From positions 1 through 64,000 of the forward strand of contig JBGVED010000040.1 of the NCBI GenBank assembly GCA_045119835.1: 64,000 nt of DNA, given 5' to 3'. Positions 35,458-45,126 of the stretch are shown here, piece by piece. The position numbers and the translations under genes were made by a program. This DNA comes from CALVUJ01 sp045119835 (GTDB lineage Bacteria; Bacillota_I; Bacilli_A; RFN20; DUOF01). A model generated the notes under the pieces. It was given only the letters and a program-made list of their open reading frames with translations, searched no databases and was not told where the DNA came from. Every line of letters starts with the position of its first letter. Position 1 is the first letter of the stretch.

Positions 35458-35486
35458 TTGATTAGTTTAATAGTATATGATAAAAT
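35458..35486 (+). promoter_or_regulatory. Promoter of the rpsB operon
   Basis: -35 TTGATT (35458-35463), a 17-base spacer and -10 TAAAAT (35481-35486). The transcript would begin near 35492 and include the structured leader. It is the only good promoter in the gap after the divergent gene. Confidence 0.75.
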
Positions 35487-35490
35487 ACAC

Positions 35491-35600
35491 GAGGTTGCAA
35501 AGCAACTAATACACACATTAGTAGGTAGTTTTCTCTAGTGCTTCTAGGCAAAGGTGCCAAATTAGAAGTGGGAAAATGGTGACTAATGGAGGGCAAAACA
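35491..35600 (+). ncRNA. Structured 5' leader of rpsB (candidate S2 autoregulatory element)
   Basis: Hairpin GTTGC/GCAAC (about 35494-35505) is followed by a closed multibranch arrangement: CATTAGT (35516-35522) pairs with ACTAATG (35582-35588), enclosing TTTTC/GGAAAA and CTTCTA/TAGAAG stems with an inner GGCA/TGCC hairpin (35547-35558). Nested pairing of this extent in 110 bases suggests a ribosomal-protein leader; S2 binding is inference. Confidence 0.55.
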
Positions 35601-35621
35601 AAAGAAGGAGGACTTTACTAA

Positions 35622-36440
35622 ATGAGTGAAGAAAATAGCATGCCAGTAGTAGAAACTGAAACTGCTCCAGTTATTACTACAAGAAAATTATTAGAAGCAG
35701 GAGTTCATTTCGGACACCAAACTAGACGTTGGAATCCTAAAATGAAAAAATATATTTATACTGCAAGAAACGGTATTTATATAATTGATTTAGAAAAATC
35801 AGCATCAAAAATTGAAGAAGCTTACAATGCTTTAAAGAAAATTGTTGAAGATGGAGGAAAAGTATTATTCGTTGGTACTAAAAGAACATCTCAAGAAATC
35901 ATTAGAGAAGAAGCTTTAAGAAGTGGTTCTTTCTATGTAACTAGCAGATGGTTAGGTGGAACAATGACTAACTTCAAAACAATTCAAAGAAGTATTAAAA
36001 GATTAAAAGATATCGAAAAAATGGAAGAAGACGGAACATTCGAAGTATTACCTAAAATTGAAGTTATCGGTTTAAAAAGAGAAGCTGAAAAACTTGAAAA
36101 GAACTTAGGTGGTATTAAAGAAATGAGAAAAGTTCCTAACGCAATCTTCGTTGTAGATCCTCGCGTTGAACACAATGCAATCTTAGAAGCAAGAAAATTA
36201 AACATTCCTGTATTCGGTATTGTAGATACAAATAGTGATCCAGATGATGTTGATTACATTATCCCTGGTAACGACGATGCAACTAAGGCTGTAAAATTAT
36301 TAGTAACTGTTATGGCTGATGCTGTTGTAGAAGGTAGAGGCGGACAACCTGTTATCGCTTATACACCAGACGCAGAAGGCGAAGTTTCAATGAATGACGC
36401 TTTAAAAGAAGAAGAAAAATCTGAAAAAGTGGAGGGTTAA
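35622..36440 (+). CDS. rpsB: 30S ribosomal protein S2
   Basis: A 272-residue ribosomal protein, essential for late 30S assembly. Family blocks: LLEAGVHFGHQTRRWNPKMKKYIYTARNGIYIIDLEKS (about residues 22-60), LFVGTKRTSQEII, SRWLGGTMTNFKTI, and IFVVDPRVEHNAILEARKLNIPVFGIVDTNSDPD. AAGGAGG precedes the ATG. Its last base is 4 bases from the tsf start. An acidic tail (after residue 250) extends slightly past many homologues. Codon use is the strongly biased type of highly expressed genes. Its transcription is likely controlled through the leader. Confidence 0.98.
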   Translation: MSEENSMPVVETETAPVITTRKLLEAGVHFGHQTRRWNPKMKKYIYTARNGIYIIDLEKSASKIEEAYNALKKIVEDGGKVLFVGTKRTSQEIIREEALRSGSFYVTSRWLGGTMTNFKTIQRSIKRLKDIEKMEEDGTFEVLPKIEVIGLKREAEKLEKNLGGIKEMRKVPNAIFVVDPRVEHNAILEARKLNIPVFGIVDTNSDPDDVDYIIPGNDDATKAVKLLVTVMADAVVEGRGGQPVIAYTPDAEGEVSMNDALKEEEKSEKVEG

Positions 36441-36444
36441 TTAA

Positions 36445-37332
36445 ATGATAACTACTGAATTAATTAAAAATTTACGTGAACGTACAGGCGCTGGTATGAT
36501 GGACTGTAAAAAAGCTTTAGTTGAATGTAATGGTGATATCGATAAAGCTGGCGACTGGTTAAGAGAAAAAGGTATTGCTAAAGCTGCTAAAAAAGCTGAC
36601 AGAATAGCTGCTGAAGGTTTAACAACAGTAGTAACAGAAGGAAATTATGCATTAATTTGTGAAATTAACTCTGAAACTGACTTCGTTGCTAAAAACGAAA
36701 AATTCATCAACTTTGTTAACGATGTTGCTACAGCTGCTTTAAAAGCAAAAGCTACAACATTAGAAGAAGCTTTAAATGCTCCATTAAATGATGGAACTGT
36801 AAATGATGCAATCGTATCAAACACAGCTACAATCGGAGAAAAATTATCTTTAAGAAGAATTAACTTAGTAGAAAAATCTGATAGTGATTCATTTGGTAGT
36901 TACTTACACATGGGTGGTAAAATTGGTGCTGTTTGTGTATTATCTAACACAGACAATACTTCTGTTGCTAAAGATGTAGCTATGCATATTGCTGCTTCTA
37001 ACCCACAATATACTAACACTACAGATATCCCTGCTAGTGAAGTAGAAAAAGAATTACACATCCAAACTGAAGCTGCTAAAAACGACGAAAAATTAGCAGG
37101 TAAACCTGAAGCTGCTTTAACAAAAATTCTTGAAGGAAAAATTAATAAATGGAAAGCTGAAATTAGTTTAGTTGAACAACCATTTGTAAAAGATCCAGGA
37201 TTAACTGTTGGAAAATATGTTAAACAAGTTGGAGCAACTGTTTCTAATTTTGTAAGATATGCAGTAGGAGAAGGATTACAAAAAAGAGAAGATAACTTCG
37301 CTGAAGAAGTTATGAACCAAGTAGGAAAATAA
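36445..37332 (+). CDS. tsf: Elongation factor Ts
   Basis: A 295-residue guanine-nucleotide exchange factor for EF-Tu. The N-terminal UBA-like domain is LIKNLRERTGAGMMDCKKALVECNGDIDKAGDWLREKG (family signatures RxxTGAGMMDCKKAL), and the core contains ICEINSETDFVAKNEKF (about residues 70-86), where the TDF residues contact EF-Tu, with HIAASNPQY later. GGAGGG (in GTGGAGGG) precedes the ATG. The gene ends before a strong terminator, which partly separates it from pyrH. Confidence 0.98.
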   Translation: MITTELIKNLRERTGAGMMDCKKALVECNGDIDKAGDWLREKGIAKAAKKADRIAAEGLTTVVTEGNYALICEINSETDFVAKNEKFINFVNDVATAALKAKATTLEEALNAPLNDGTVNDAIVSNTATIGEKLSLRRINLVEKSDSDSFGSYLHMGGKIGAVCVLSNTDNTSVAKDVAMHIAASNPQYTNTTDIPASEVEKELHIQTEAAKNDEKLAGKPEAALTKILEGKINKWKAEISLVEQPFVKDPGLTVGKYVKQVGATVSNFVRYAVGEGLQKREDNFAEEVMNQVGK

Positions 37333-37345
37333 CTAATAAATGAAG

Positions 37346-37369
37346 GATGCTCTAACGAGCATCTTTTTT
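37346..37369 (+). terminator. Terminator after tsf
   Basis: A 7-bp stem, GATGCTC/GAGCATC (37346-37352 and 37357-37363), with a TAAC loop is followed by TTTTTT. pyrH starts about 17 bases later, so some readthrough may feed it. Confidence 0.85.
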
Positions 37370-37385
37370 GAAAGGGGAAATTGTA

Positions 37386-38105
37386 GTGAAATATAAACGC
37401 GTTTTAATCAAATTAAGCGGAGAAGCCTTAATGGGCCAAACAAAATCCAGTAAAGTATTAGATAGAGACATAATGTTTGAAACAGCATCTCAAATAAAAG
37501 AACTCGTAGATTTAGGCTTAGAAATAGGAATAGTCATAGGCGGAGGTAACATTTTTAGAGGTAAATATTGCGATGAATTATCAATTAAAAGAGCACCAGC
37601 AGATTACATGGGAATGGTAGCAACAATCTTCAATTCCCTTGCCTTTAAAGCTGTTTTAGATTCATTAAATGTAGACAACGTTGTAATGAGTGCACTTAAT
37701 ATCAATCAAGTATGTGAGCCATATTATCACTTAAAAGCTTTAAGCCATTTAGACAAGAAAAAAGTCGTTATTTTTGCTGGAGGAACAGGAAACCCATATT
37801 TTTCAACAGACACAGCTTCAGCTCTAAGAGCAAGTGAAATAGGTGCCGATGTGATATTAATGGCTAAAAATGGCGTTGATGGTGTATACAATAAAGATCC
37901 ACGCAAATATAGCGATGCAATAATGTACGATTCAATTACATTTGATGAAGTTTTAAATCAAAAATTAGAAGTAGTAGATTTAAACGCAATTAACTTATGT
38001 CAAAGTAATAAAATTAATTTAATTATCTTTAACATGGACAAAAAAAATGCTATAATTGACGTTGTCAAAGGTGAAAAATTAGGAACCTTTGTAGGAGAGG
38101 AATAG
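37386..38105 (+). CDS. pyrH: UMP kinase
   Basis: A 239-residue kinase of the amino-acid-kinase fold that phosphorylates UMP. Residues YKRVLIKLSGEALMG at the start bind phosphate, and IGIVIGGGNIFRG and VVIFAGGTGNPYFSTDTASALRA are family signatures. The start is GTG at 37386, with AAAGGGG eight bases upstream; an in-frame TTG at 37368 lies inside the tsf terminator and can be set aside. It lies between tsf and frr in the conserved Firmicutes order and supplies UDP for RNA and cell-wall precursors. Confidence 0.97.
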   Translation: MKYKRVLIKLSGEALMGQTKSSKVLDRDIMFETASQIKELVDLGLEIGIVIGGGNIFRGKYCDELSIKRAPADYMGMVATIFNSLAFKAVLDSLNVDNVVMSALNINQVCEPYYHLKALSHLDKKKVVIFAGGTGNPYFSTDTASALRASEIGADVILMAKNGVDGVYNKDPRKYSDAIMYDSITFDEVLNQKLEVVDLNAINLCQSNKINLIIFNMDKKNAIIDVVKGEKLGTFVGEE

Positions 38106-38111
38106 ATATAT

Positions 38112-38657
38112 ATGGATAATTTAGTAGAACTAACAAAAAGTAAAATGACAAAATCAGTAGAATCATTTGAAAGTGAATTAGCAACTGTAAGAACAGGTAT
38201 TGCAAGCGCTAGTATTCTTGATAGAATTGAAGTTATGTATTATGGATTTAAAACACCTTTAAACCAAGTTGCTTCAATTTCTGTACCAGAACCAAGAATG
38301 TTAGTAATTAAACCTTATGAAAAAGGAACATTAAAAGATATCGAAAAAGCAATTGTTGAAGCAAACATCGGTTTAACACCAAATAATGATGGTACTATAA
38401 TAAGAATCATTATCCCTGCTCTAACAGAAGAGAGAAGAAAAGAACTTTGTAAACAAGTATCACGTTACAGTGAAGACGCTAAAGTTTCTATAAGAAACAT
38501 TAGAAGAGACGCTAATGATACAGTAAAAAAGAACAAAGAAGTTTCTGAAGATACTAGAAAAAATCTAGAAGAAAACATTCAAAAACTTACTGATGAATTT
38601 GTTAAAAAAATTGATACAATAGCAAAAGATAAAGAAAAAGATATAATGAGCATTTAA
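38112..38657 (+). CDS. frr: Ribosome recycling factor
   Basis: A 181-residue L-shaped helical protein that, with EF-G, splits post-termination ribosomes. Family segments: LATVRTGIASASILDRIEVMYYG (near 25-45), VPEPRMLVIKPYEKGTLKDIEKAI and RRKELCKQVSRYSEDAKVSIRNIRRDAND. GGAGAGG precedes the ATG; the spacing is a little long. It is immediately downstream of pyrH and ends before a terminator. uppS, normally next in this cluster, is missing. Confidence 0.97.
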   Translation: MDNLVELTKSKMTKSVESFESELATVRTGIASASILDRIEVMYYGFKTPLNQVASISVPEPRMLVIKPYEKGTLKDIEKAIVEANIGLTPNNDGTIIRIIIPALTEERRKELCKQVSRYSEDAKVSIRNIRRDANDTVKKNKEVSEDTRKNLEENIQKLTDEFVKKIDTIAKDKEKDIMSI

Positions 38658-38686
38658 TATTTAAATCACATTAAGCATAAAATATT

Positions 38687-38718
38687 AAGGAGTAGTAATA
38701 CTCCTTTTATTTTTCTTA
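38687..38718 (+). terminator. Terminator after frr
   Basis: An 8-bp stem, AAGGAGTA/TACTCCTT, with a GTAA tetraloop (38687-38706) is followed by TTATTTTT. Confidence 0.8.
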
Positions 38719-38748
38719 TATTTTAATATAAGAAAATAATATTTTAAG

Positions 38749-38776
38749 TTACTATTAAGCAATTTTATGGTATTAT
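38749..38776 (+). promoter_or_regulatory. Candidate cdsA promoter (extended -10)
   Basis: TGG directly before -10 TATTAT (38771-38776) gives an extended -10; the -35 TTACTA at 38749-38754 is weak (16-base spacer). It lies between the frr terminator and cdsA, so the downstream genes need their own promoter. Confidence 0.5.
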
Positions 38777-38801
38777 AAATAAGTAACTAGGAGGTCTTAA
38801 A

Positions 38802-39650
38802 ATGAAAACAAGAATACTAACAGGATTATTAATTGGAATTATCGTCATACCTTTATTACTATTAGGAAACATTCCATTTTTAGTTGGAATAACATTATTA
38901 TTATCAGGAGTTGCTTATGAAATAAGTAACATGAAACAAAATCCTTTATTTATAAAAATAATAACTATATTATTAATTGGAGGCACATGTATATACAATT
39001 ATTTCAATATAAACAACAATATATACTTACCTTTGACTTCAATTTTTCTACCTATACTTATTTATTATGCAATAGCAGTATGGTATGAAAAATTTGAATT
39101 TAGAGAAGCAACTTTTTTAAGCTTATTCGCAATATTAATGAATATTTTTAGTCAAAGCATCTTATATATAAGAAGTATAAATGATAACGCTAATGCCTTA
39201 GCATTCCTAATAATTACGACTTGCTCTGTTGACGTTTTTGCTTTATTCGTAGGATGCAAATTTGGAAAGCACAAATTAAATCCTCGAATTTCTCCAAAAA
39301 AATCAATAGAAGGTTCAATTGGAGGAATAGTATGCGCAACTATACTAGCATTCATTTTTAACTGGTTTTTCCCAATATTTGAAACAAACAATACATCAAA
39401 TTTCTTAAATTTAGCATTCAACTCAAACTTGACTATAGTCGAACCATTAAAAGTATTACTTATAACATTATTTTTAACAACTATCGGACAACTTGGAGAT
39501 TTAGTTTTCAGTATGATTAAAAGAAACTATGAAATTAAAGATTTTGGGAGTCTATTACCAGGACATGGAGGATTAACAGATAGAATTGATAGCGTTTGCT
39601 TCAATAGTATCGTATTCCAAATCCTATTTGTATTACTACTAACATTATAA
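38802..39650 (+). CDS. cdsA: Phosphatidate cytidylyltransferase
   Basis: A 282-residue membrane enzyme that makes CDP-diacylglycerol from phosphatidate and CTP. It has about eight helices and the signature near the C-terminus LGDLVFSMIKRNYEIKDFGSLLPGHGGLTDRIDSVCF (the cytidylyltransferase Ser/Lys-Asp signature; usual form KR..(K)D.G...PGHGG.(L/M)DR.D). The cytosolic block VDVFALFVGCKFGKHKLNPRISPKKSIEGSIGG precedes it. The AGGAGGT ribosome binding site is perfect. It is upstream of rseP; dxr, often between these genes, is absent. Confidence 0.96.
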   Translation: MKTRILTGLLIGIIVIPLLLLGNIPFLVGITLLLSGVAYEISNMKQNPLFIKIITILLIGGTCIYNYFNINNNIYLPLTSIFLPILIYYAIAVWYEKFEFREATFLSLFAILMNIFSQSILYIRSINDNANALAFLIITTCSVDVFALFVGCKFGKHKLNPRISPKKSIEGSIGGIVCATILAFIFNWFFPIFETNNTSNFLNLAFNSNLTIVEPLKVLLITLFLTTIGQLGDLVFSMIKRNYEIKDFGSLLPGHGGLTDRIDSVCFNSIVFQILFVLLLTL

Positions 39651-39668
39651 AAAAGAAAGGGTGTTTAA

Positions 39669-40787
39669 ATGTTTATCTTTAACCTATTACTATTTTTAAT
39701 AGCTTTATCTTTACTAATATTTATTCACGAATTTGGCCATTTTTTATTTGCTAAAATATTTAATGTTTACTGTATGGAATTTTCTTTAGGAATGGGGCCT
39801 GCCATATTTAGCAAAAAATTCAAAAAAGATCCAGAAACAACATACTCTTTAAGAAGTTTGCCAATAGGTGGCTATGTTGCCATGGCTGGCGAAATAGAAG
39901 GCGACGAAAAAGAAAAAGAATTAAATATTCCTTACCATCGAACAATAAATGGAATCAAAGCTTGGAAAAGAGCAATTGTTGTCGTTGCTGGAGTAACATT
40001 TAATTTTATATTTGCTTTAATACTAATTGCCATTTACATTTTTGCAAGTGGCGTAAGCTCTAACGATAATAGAATTACTATTCAAAAAGACTCTATTGCA
40101 TATAACGCAGGACTTAGAAGTGGAGATAAAATAGTATCAGTTACAAGCAATATTGTAAAAGATGGGGAAACAATAGTTTACAGCAGCTGTATAGAACAAT
40201 CTTGCCCTATTTCTAAAATTACTGAATTAGTAGAAATTGTTAATAATCAAACACCAAGCAGCGAAAACAAAACGCAAATAATAACAATAAATTATTACCA
40301 CAATAATGAATTATTAGAAAAAACAATTACTAGAAGTTATGATAATAAAACTGAATCTGCTCAAATAATAGGATTAAGTAATTATCTAGTAACACCTAGC
40401 TTTTTTGAAGGCCTTAGCTTAACCTTTAAAACATTCGGTGAAATCATAGTTTTGATGTTTCAAGCTATAGGTTCTTTATTCACTAAAGAAGGCTTCAGCC
40501 AGGTTGGAGGTCCTATACAAGTTTATAGTGTTAGTGCTCAAATGGCTAGTGAAGGTGTATTGTCATATATTTGGTTTTTAGCAATAATTTCTGTAAATTT
40601 AGGATTTTTCAACTTGTTACCTATTCCTGGACTTGATGGAGCAAGATTTTATTTATCTATCGGCGAAACTCTTACAAATAAAAAATTCAACCCTAAAGTA
40701 GAAAGTTATATAAATATGGTAGGAATGTTCTTCTTATTTGGATTGATGATTATAGTTACAATTAAAGATGTATTTATGTTATTTTAA
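39669..40787 (+). CDS. rseP: Site-2 intramembrane zinc metalloprotease RseP/RasP
   Basis: A 372-residue membrane protease. The HEFGH zinc-binding motif is at residues 20-24 in the first helix, a PDZ domain occupies about 130-240, and the third-ligand motif is NLLPIPGLDGARF near 325 (family NLLPxPxLDGG), with Asp as metal ligand. It cleaves membrane-bound substrates such as anti-sigma factors after an initial site-1 cut. It lies 19 bases after cdsA, with AAAGGGTG before the ATG. The proS gene usually following it is not here; polC comes next. Confidence 0.95.
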   Translation: MFIFNLLLFLIALSLLIFIHEFGHFLFAKIFNVYCMEFSLGMGPAIFSKKFKKDPETTYSLRSLPIGGYVAMAGEIEGDEKEKELNIPYHRTINGIKAWKRAIVVVAGVTFNFIFALILIAIYIFASGVSSNDNRITIQKDSIAYNAGLRSGDKIVSVTSNIVKDGETIVYSSCIEQSCPISKITELVEIVNNQTPSSENKTQIITINYYHNNELLEKTITRSYDNKTESAQIIGLSNYLVTPSFFEGLSLTFKTFGEIIVLMFQAIGSLFTKEGFSQVGGPIQVYSVSAQMASEGVLSYIWFLAIISVNLGFFNLLPIPGLDGARFYLSIGETLTNKKFNPKVESYINMVGMFFLFGLMIIVTIKDVFMLF

Positions 40788-40815
40788 TTATTGATTTTAG
40801 AAGTAGGTGATGTAA

Positions 40816-43800
40816 ATGGATTCAAAATTAAAAGACTTTTTATCAACATTTAAATTAAAAGATAGTGAATATGAATTGTTTGAAAGTGCTAAATTAACAA
40901 ATGCAACATACATAACTTCTTTACAAAAATTCATTATCGATTTATCTTTTGATTCTTTGTGTAATCCTTCTTTGTATTTCGTTTTAGAAAAAATTAAAAA
41001 TAATGAAATGTATAATATAAACATTAACATAAATCAACACGAAACATTAATGGGAAGCGATTATTTAAAAGAAATATTCCAAAAAGTTATATTATTAAAA
41101 TACAAAAATAGTGCGATGATGCAATCTATAAAAAATATTAATATTGAAGTTTTAAATAACAGAATAAACTTTATCTTTACAAGTGAAATGCAAAGAGACT
41201 CTTTCTTATCATATAAAAAAGAATTCCAAAATATCTATGCTTGTTTAGGAGCAAATAAAATACTAGAATTTTTAGTATCAAAGCCACAAGATATAGACGT
41301 AAAAAAAGAATTTGAAGATGAAGTAAATGAAATAATAAAAAATACGATGCCTACTCCCCCTCAAACAATAAAAAGAGAAATTGCTCCTGAAAAACTACAA
41401 AACAATTATTATAGTCACGGAGAAGATGAAGTAGCAATAGCAACATTAAATCAAAATGATAAAAACGTTACCATCTCAGGTAAAGTCTTTGCAATTGAAG
41501 AAAAAGAATACAACAATAGACTTATAATGAGTTATTATATAACTGACTATAATGATTCAATAAGTGTCAAATGTTTTGAAAGTGCTAAATTAACTCGTGA
41601 AATATTAAAAGATATAAAGACTGGATCTTGGTTAAAAATTAAAGGAAATGTAACTTACGACAATTATGAAAAAGAAGATGTTTTAACAGCTAACTACATT
41701 GAAGAAATAGATGTAAATGAAAAAATATTAGATACTGCTGAAACAAAAAGAGTAGAATTACATACACACACTAAAATGTCTAACATGGATGGCGTTGTAG
41801 ACGCAAGCGACTACATAAAACAAGCTATTGAATGGGGACACAAAGCTATAGCAATAACAGATCATGGAGTTGTTCAAGCTTATCCTGACGCAAACAATGC
41901 ATCTAAAGGAAAAGATATTAAAGTTATATATGGATTAGAAGCTTATGTAATTGAAGAACACAGCAAACACATCCTAAATCCTACTAACATTGATTTAGAA
42001 CAAGCCACCTTCGTTTCTTTTGACTTAGAAACTACAGGTCTATCTTCAAGAATGGAAGAAATAATAGAAATTGGTGCCGTAAAAATGAAAAACGGTATGC
42101 AAGAAGATACATTTCAAACATTTGTAAATCCAGGTAAACCATTGTCTAAATTCACAACAGAATTAACAAATATAACAAATAACGACGTAAAAGATGCCCC
42201 AACACTTGAAGAAGCCATATCCAAATTTTTAGAGTTTTCTAAAGATTGCATATTAGTTGCACATAACGCTATATTCGATATATCTTTTATAAAAAATGCT
42301 ATAAATAAACTAGGATTCCCTAAACTAACAAATCCAATTATAGATACATTACCATTATCTAGATATTTATATAGCGAGCACCGTTCACACACTTTAGGGG
42401 CTGTAGCAAGAAGATTTAACATAGAGTATGATGAAGATACTGCTCACCGAGCTATTTACGATGCTAAAGTACTAGCAAACGTATTTGAAGTACTATTAAA
42501 TGAAATTGTCCATAACAGAGGAATCAAAAAACATTGCGATATAGAAACATTCCAAGATTATGACAACCTAAAAAAAAGACCATTCCATGTAAATATTTTA
42601 GTTAAAAATCAACAAGGAATAAAAGACCTATACAAACTAGTATCAAAATCAAATGTCGAGTATTATAACGAAGTACCCCTAATTCCTAGAAAAGAATTAG
42701 AAGCGCACAGAGAAAACTTGTTATTAGGAAGTGCTTGCTTTAAAGGAGAAGTATGGGATATAGCCTCTACTAGAAATCATGAAGATTTATTAGAAACTGC
42801 TAAATTCTACGACTTCCTTGAAGTACAACCTCTTGATAATTACTCCTTTTTAGTAGACACAGGTTCAGTGGATGGAAATGAAACCTTAAAGAAAATTATT
42901 AATTTTATAATAGATGTTGGAAAAGAATTAAATATTCCTGTCGTTGCTACAGGAGACGCACACTACGTAAATCCAAAAGAAAAAATATTTAGGGATGTTT
43001 ATATAACTGCACAAGCAATTGGAGGAAAACATCACCCTCTATACGATTTCAAGAAAAGAGTAAAAGAAAATCCAAATCAACACCTAAGAACAACAAATGA
43101 AATGCTAGAAGCATTTGAATTTTTAGGAAAAGATTTAGCTTATGAAATCGTAGTAACAAATTCCAACGCAATAGCCGATTCCATTGATAAAGTCATTCCT
43201 CTTAAAGATGGCACATATTCTCCTAGAATAGAAAATGATAAGGAAGAATTAACTAGAATTTGCTGGGAAACAGCACATAAACTATATGGTGAAAACATAC
43301 CTGAAATTGTTGTAAAAAGAGTAGAAAAAGAACTAAACAGTATAATAGGAAACGGATTTGCCGTAATGTACTATATTGCACATAAATTAGTTAAAAAGTC
43401 CAATGATGATGGATATATCGTAGGATCTAGAGGATCAGTAGGTTCATCCCTTGTAGCACACTTTACAGGTATTACAGAAGTTAATGCACTAGAGCCACAT
43501 TATATTTGCGATAATTGTAAACACAGCGAATTTGATAACTTACCAGAAGGAATATACAGCGGATATGACTTACCAGAAAAAGTATGTCCAAAATGTGGAA
43601 TGGTAATGAGAGGCGAAGGTCATAACATTCCCTTTGAAACATTCTTAGGATTTAAAGGAGACAAAGTCCCTGATATAGACTTAAACTTTTCAGGTGATTA
43701 TCAACCACGAGCTCATGACTATACAAAAGTATTGTTTGGCGAAGAAAATGTTTATAGAGCAGGTACAATTGGTACTGTCGCAGAAAAAACTGCCTATGGA

Positions 43801-45126
43801 TACGTAAAAGGCTATTTTGAAGAATTAGGAAAAGAAAACCAAACAAGAAAAGCAGAAATGAGAAGAATTGCTATGGGATGTGGAGGAATAAAACGAACTA
43901 CTGGACAGCATCCAGGTGGCATTATTGTTATTCCAAACTATATGGATGTTTACGATTTTACTCCAATTCAATACCCAGCAGACTCTTTAGACGCCAACTG
44001 GAAAACAACACACTTTGACTTCCATGCAATACACGATAACGTCTTAAAACTAGATATTTTAGGACACGTTGATCCAACAGCTTTAAGAATGTTACAAGAT
44101 ATAACAGGTATAAACCCAAAAGATATAGATTGCAGTGATAAAAGAGTCATCTCTTTATTTACAAGTTGCAAAGAGCTTGGGGTTACAAAAGAAGATATTC
44201 TAAATGAAAATGGAGTTGTCGGAATACCTGAATTTGGTACTAACTTCGTCAGAAAAATGGTTTTAGAATGTCAACCTACAAGTTTTGCGGAATTAGTTCA
44301 AATTTCTGGATTATCACACGGAACAGACGTATGGAATAATAATGCACAAGAATTAATAAACAATAAAACATGCAAACTAATGAATGTTATAGGATGTCGT
44401 GACGATATAATGGTTGAACTAATTAAAATGGGATTAGAACCTTCTATGGCCTTTAAAATAATGGAATCTGTAAGAAAAGGAAAAGGATTAAGTCCAGAAT
44501 TTGAAGAAGCTATGATAGCTAATAATGTTCCAAGTTGGTATATTGCCTCTTGTAAAAAAATAAAATATATGTTCCCTAAAGCCCATGCTGTAGCATATGT
44601 TACAATGGCTATGCGTGTAGCGTGGTTTAAAGTATATCGACCTTTAGAGTACTATGCAGTTTATTTTTCAACTAGATGTGATGCCTACGATATTGAAACA
44701 ATGATACAAGGAAAAGATGCTATAAAAGCAAAATTCCTTGATATACAGTCAAGAAAAAGCAGTTATGAAACAGCAAAAGATGTAACAAATAAAGAAGAAA
44801 GTTTACTAACAACACTAGAAAGTGCAATTGAAATGACTGCTCGAGGATACACATTCTCTAACATTGATTTATATAGATCAGATGCAAAGAATTTTATCGT
44901 AGATCACGAAACAAAATCACTAATCCCACCTTTTAGTGCAATTGATGGTTTAGGTGAAGCCGCTGCAAAAACTGTAATAGAAGCTAGAAAAAATGGCGAA
45001 TTCTTATCAATTGAAGATTTAACAATTAGAACTCAACTTAATGGAACAAATATAAAAATGTTAGAAAAAATCGGCGTGTTAAAAAACATGCAACAAAAAA
45101 ACCAATTAGAATTAGATTTATTTTAA
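40816..45126 (+). CDS. polC: DNA polymerase III PolC-type, alpha subunit with exonuclease
   Basis: A 1436-residue replicative polymerase of the Gram-positive PolC class. Residues about 215-310 form an OB domain, the PHP domain begins near 312 (VELHTHTKMSNMDG), and the inserted DnaQ-like proofreading exonuclease starts near 400 (FDLETTGLSSRMEEIIEIGAVK) with later HNAIFDISF and HRAIYDA motifs. A CxxC...CxxC zinc site is near 896-930, and the polymerase aspartates lie in PDIDLNFSGD (about 953-962). The GSRGSVGSSLVAHF phosphate-binding block is also present. A PolC-type enzyme places the organism in the low-GC Firmicutes. The C-terminal QQKNQLELDLF is the usual beta-clamp-binding tail. A strong terminator follows. 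Confidence 0.98.
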   Translation: MDSKLKDFLSTFKLKDSEYELFESAKLTNATYITSLQKFIIDLSFDSLCNPSLYFVLEKIKNNEMYNINININQHETLMGSDYLKEIFQKVILLKYKNSAMMQSIKNINIEVLNNRINFIFTSEMQRDSFLSYKKEFQNIYACLGANKILEFLVSKPQDIDVKKEFEDEVNEIIKNTMPTPPQTIKREIAPEKLQNNYYSHGEDEVAIATLNQNDKNVTISGKVFAIEEKEYNNRLIMSYYITDYNDSISVKCFESAKLTREILKDIKTGSWLKIKGNVTYDNYEKEDVLTANYIEEIDVNEKILDTAETKRVELHTHTKMSNMDGVVDASDYIKQAIEWGHKAIAITDHGVVQAYPDANNASKGKDIKVIYGLEAYVIEEHSKHILNPTNIDLEQATFVSFDLETTGLSSRMEEIIEIGAVKMKNGMQEDTFQTFVNPGKPLSKFTTELTNITNNDVKDAPTLEEAISKFLEFSKDCILVAHNAIFDISFIKNAINKLGFPKLTNPIIDTLPLSRYLYSEHRSHTLGAVARRFNIEYDEDTAHRAIYDAKVLANVFEVLLNEIVHNRGIKKHCDIETFQDYDNLKKRPFHVNILVKNQQGIKDLYKLVSKSNVEYYNEVPLIPRKELEAHRENLLLGSACFKGEVWDIASTRNHEDLLETAKFYDFLEVQPLDNYSFLVDTGSVDGNETLKKIINFIIDVGKELNIPVVATGDAHYVNPKEKIFRDVYITAQAIGGKHHPLYDFKKRVKENPNQHLRTTNEMLEAFEFLGKDLAYEIVVTNSNAIADSIDKVIPLKDGTYSPRIENDKEELTRICWETAHKLYGENIPEIVVKRVEKELNSIIGNGFAVMYYIAHKLVKKSNDDGYIVGSRGSVGSSLVAHFTGITEVNALEPHYICDNCKHSEFDNLPEGIYSGYDLPEKVCPKCGMVMRGEGHNIPFETFLGFKGDKVPDIDLNFSGDYQPRAHDYTKVLFGEENVYRAGTIGTVAEKTAYGYVKGYFEELGKENQTRKAEMRRIAMGCGGIKRTTGQHPGGIIVIPNYMDVYDFTPIQYPADSLDANWKTTHFDFHAIHDNVLKLDILGHVDPTALRMLQDITGINPKDIDCSDKRVISLFTSCKELGVTKEDILNENGVVGIPEFGTNFVRKMVLECQPTSFAELVQISGLSHGTDVWNNNAQELINNKTCKLMNVIGCRDDIMVELIKMGLEPSMAFKIMESVRKGKGLSPEFEEAMIANNVPSWYIASCKKIKYMFPKAHAVAYVTMAMRVAWFKVYRPLEYYAVYFSTRCDAYDIETMIQGKDAIKAKFLDIQSRKSSYETAKDVTNKEESLLTTLESAIEMTARGYTFSNIDLYRSDAKNFIVDHETKSLIPPFSAIDGLGEAAAKTVIEARKNGEFLSIEDLTIRTQLNGTNIKMLEKIGVLKNMQQKNQLELDLF

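Noticed and set aside
35349..35621. Switch from mainly minus-strand to plus-strand genes as a possible replication origin
   Set aside because: No dnaA, DnaA-box cluster or gyrase genes; the plus-strand block reverts at 45.1 kb. The gap contains the rpsB promoter and leader.
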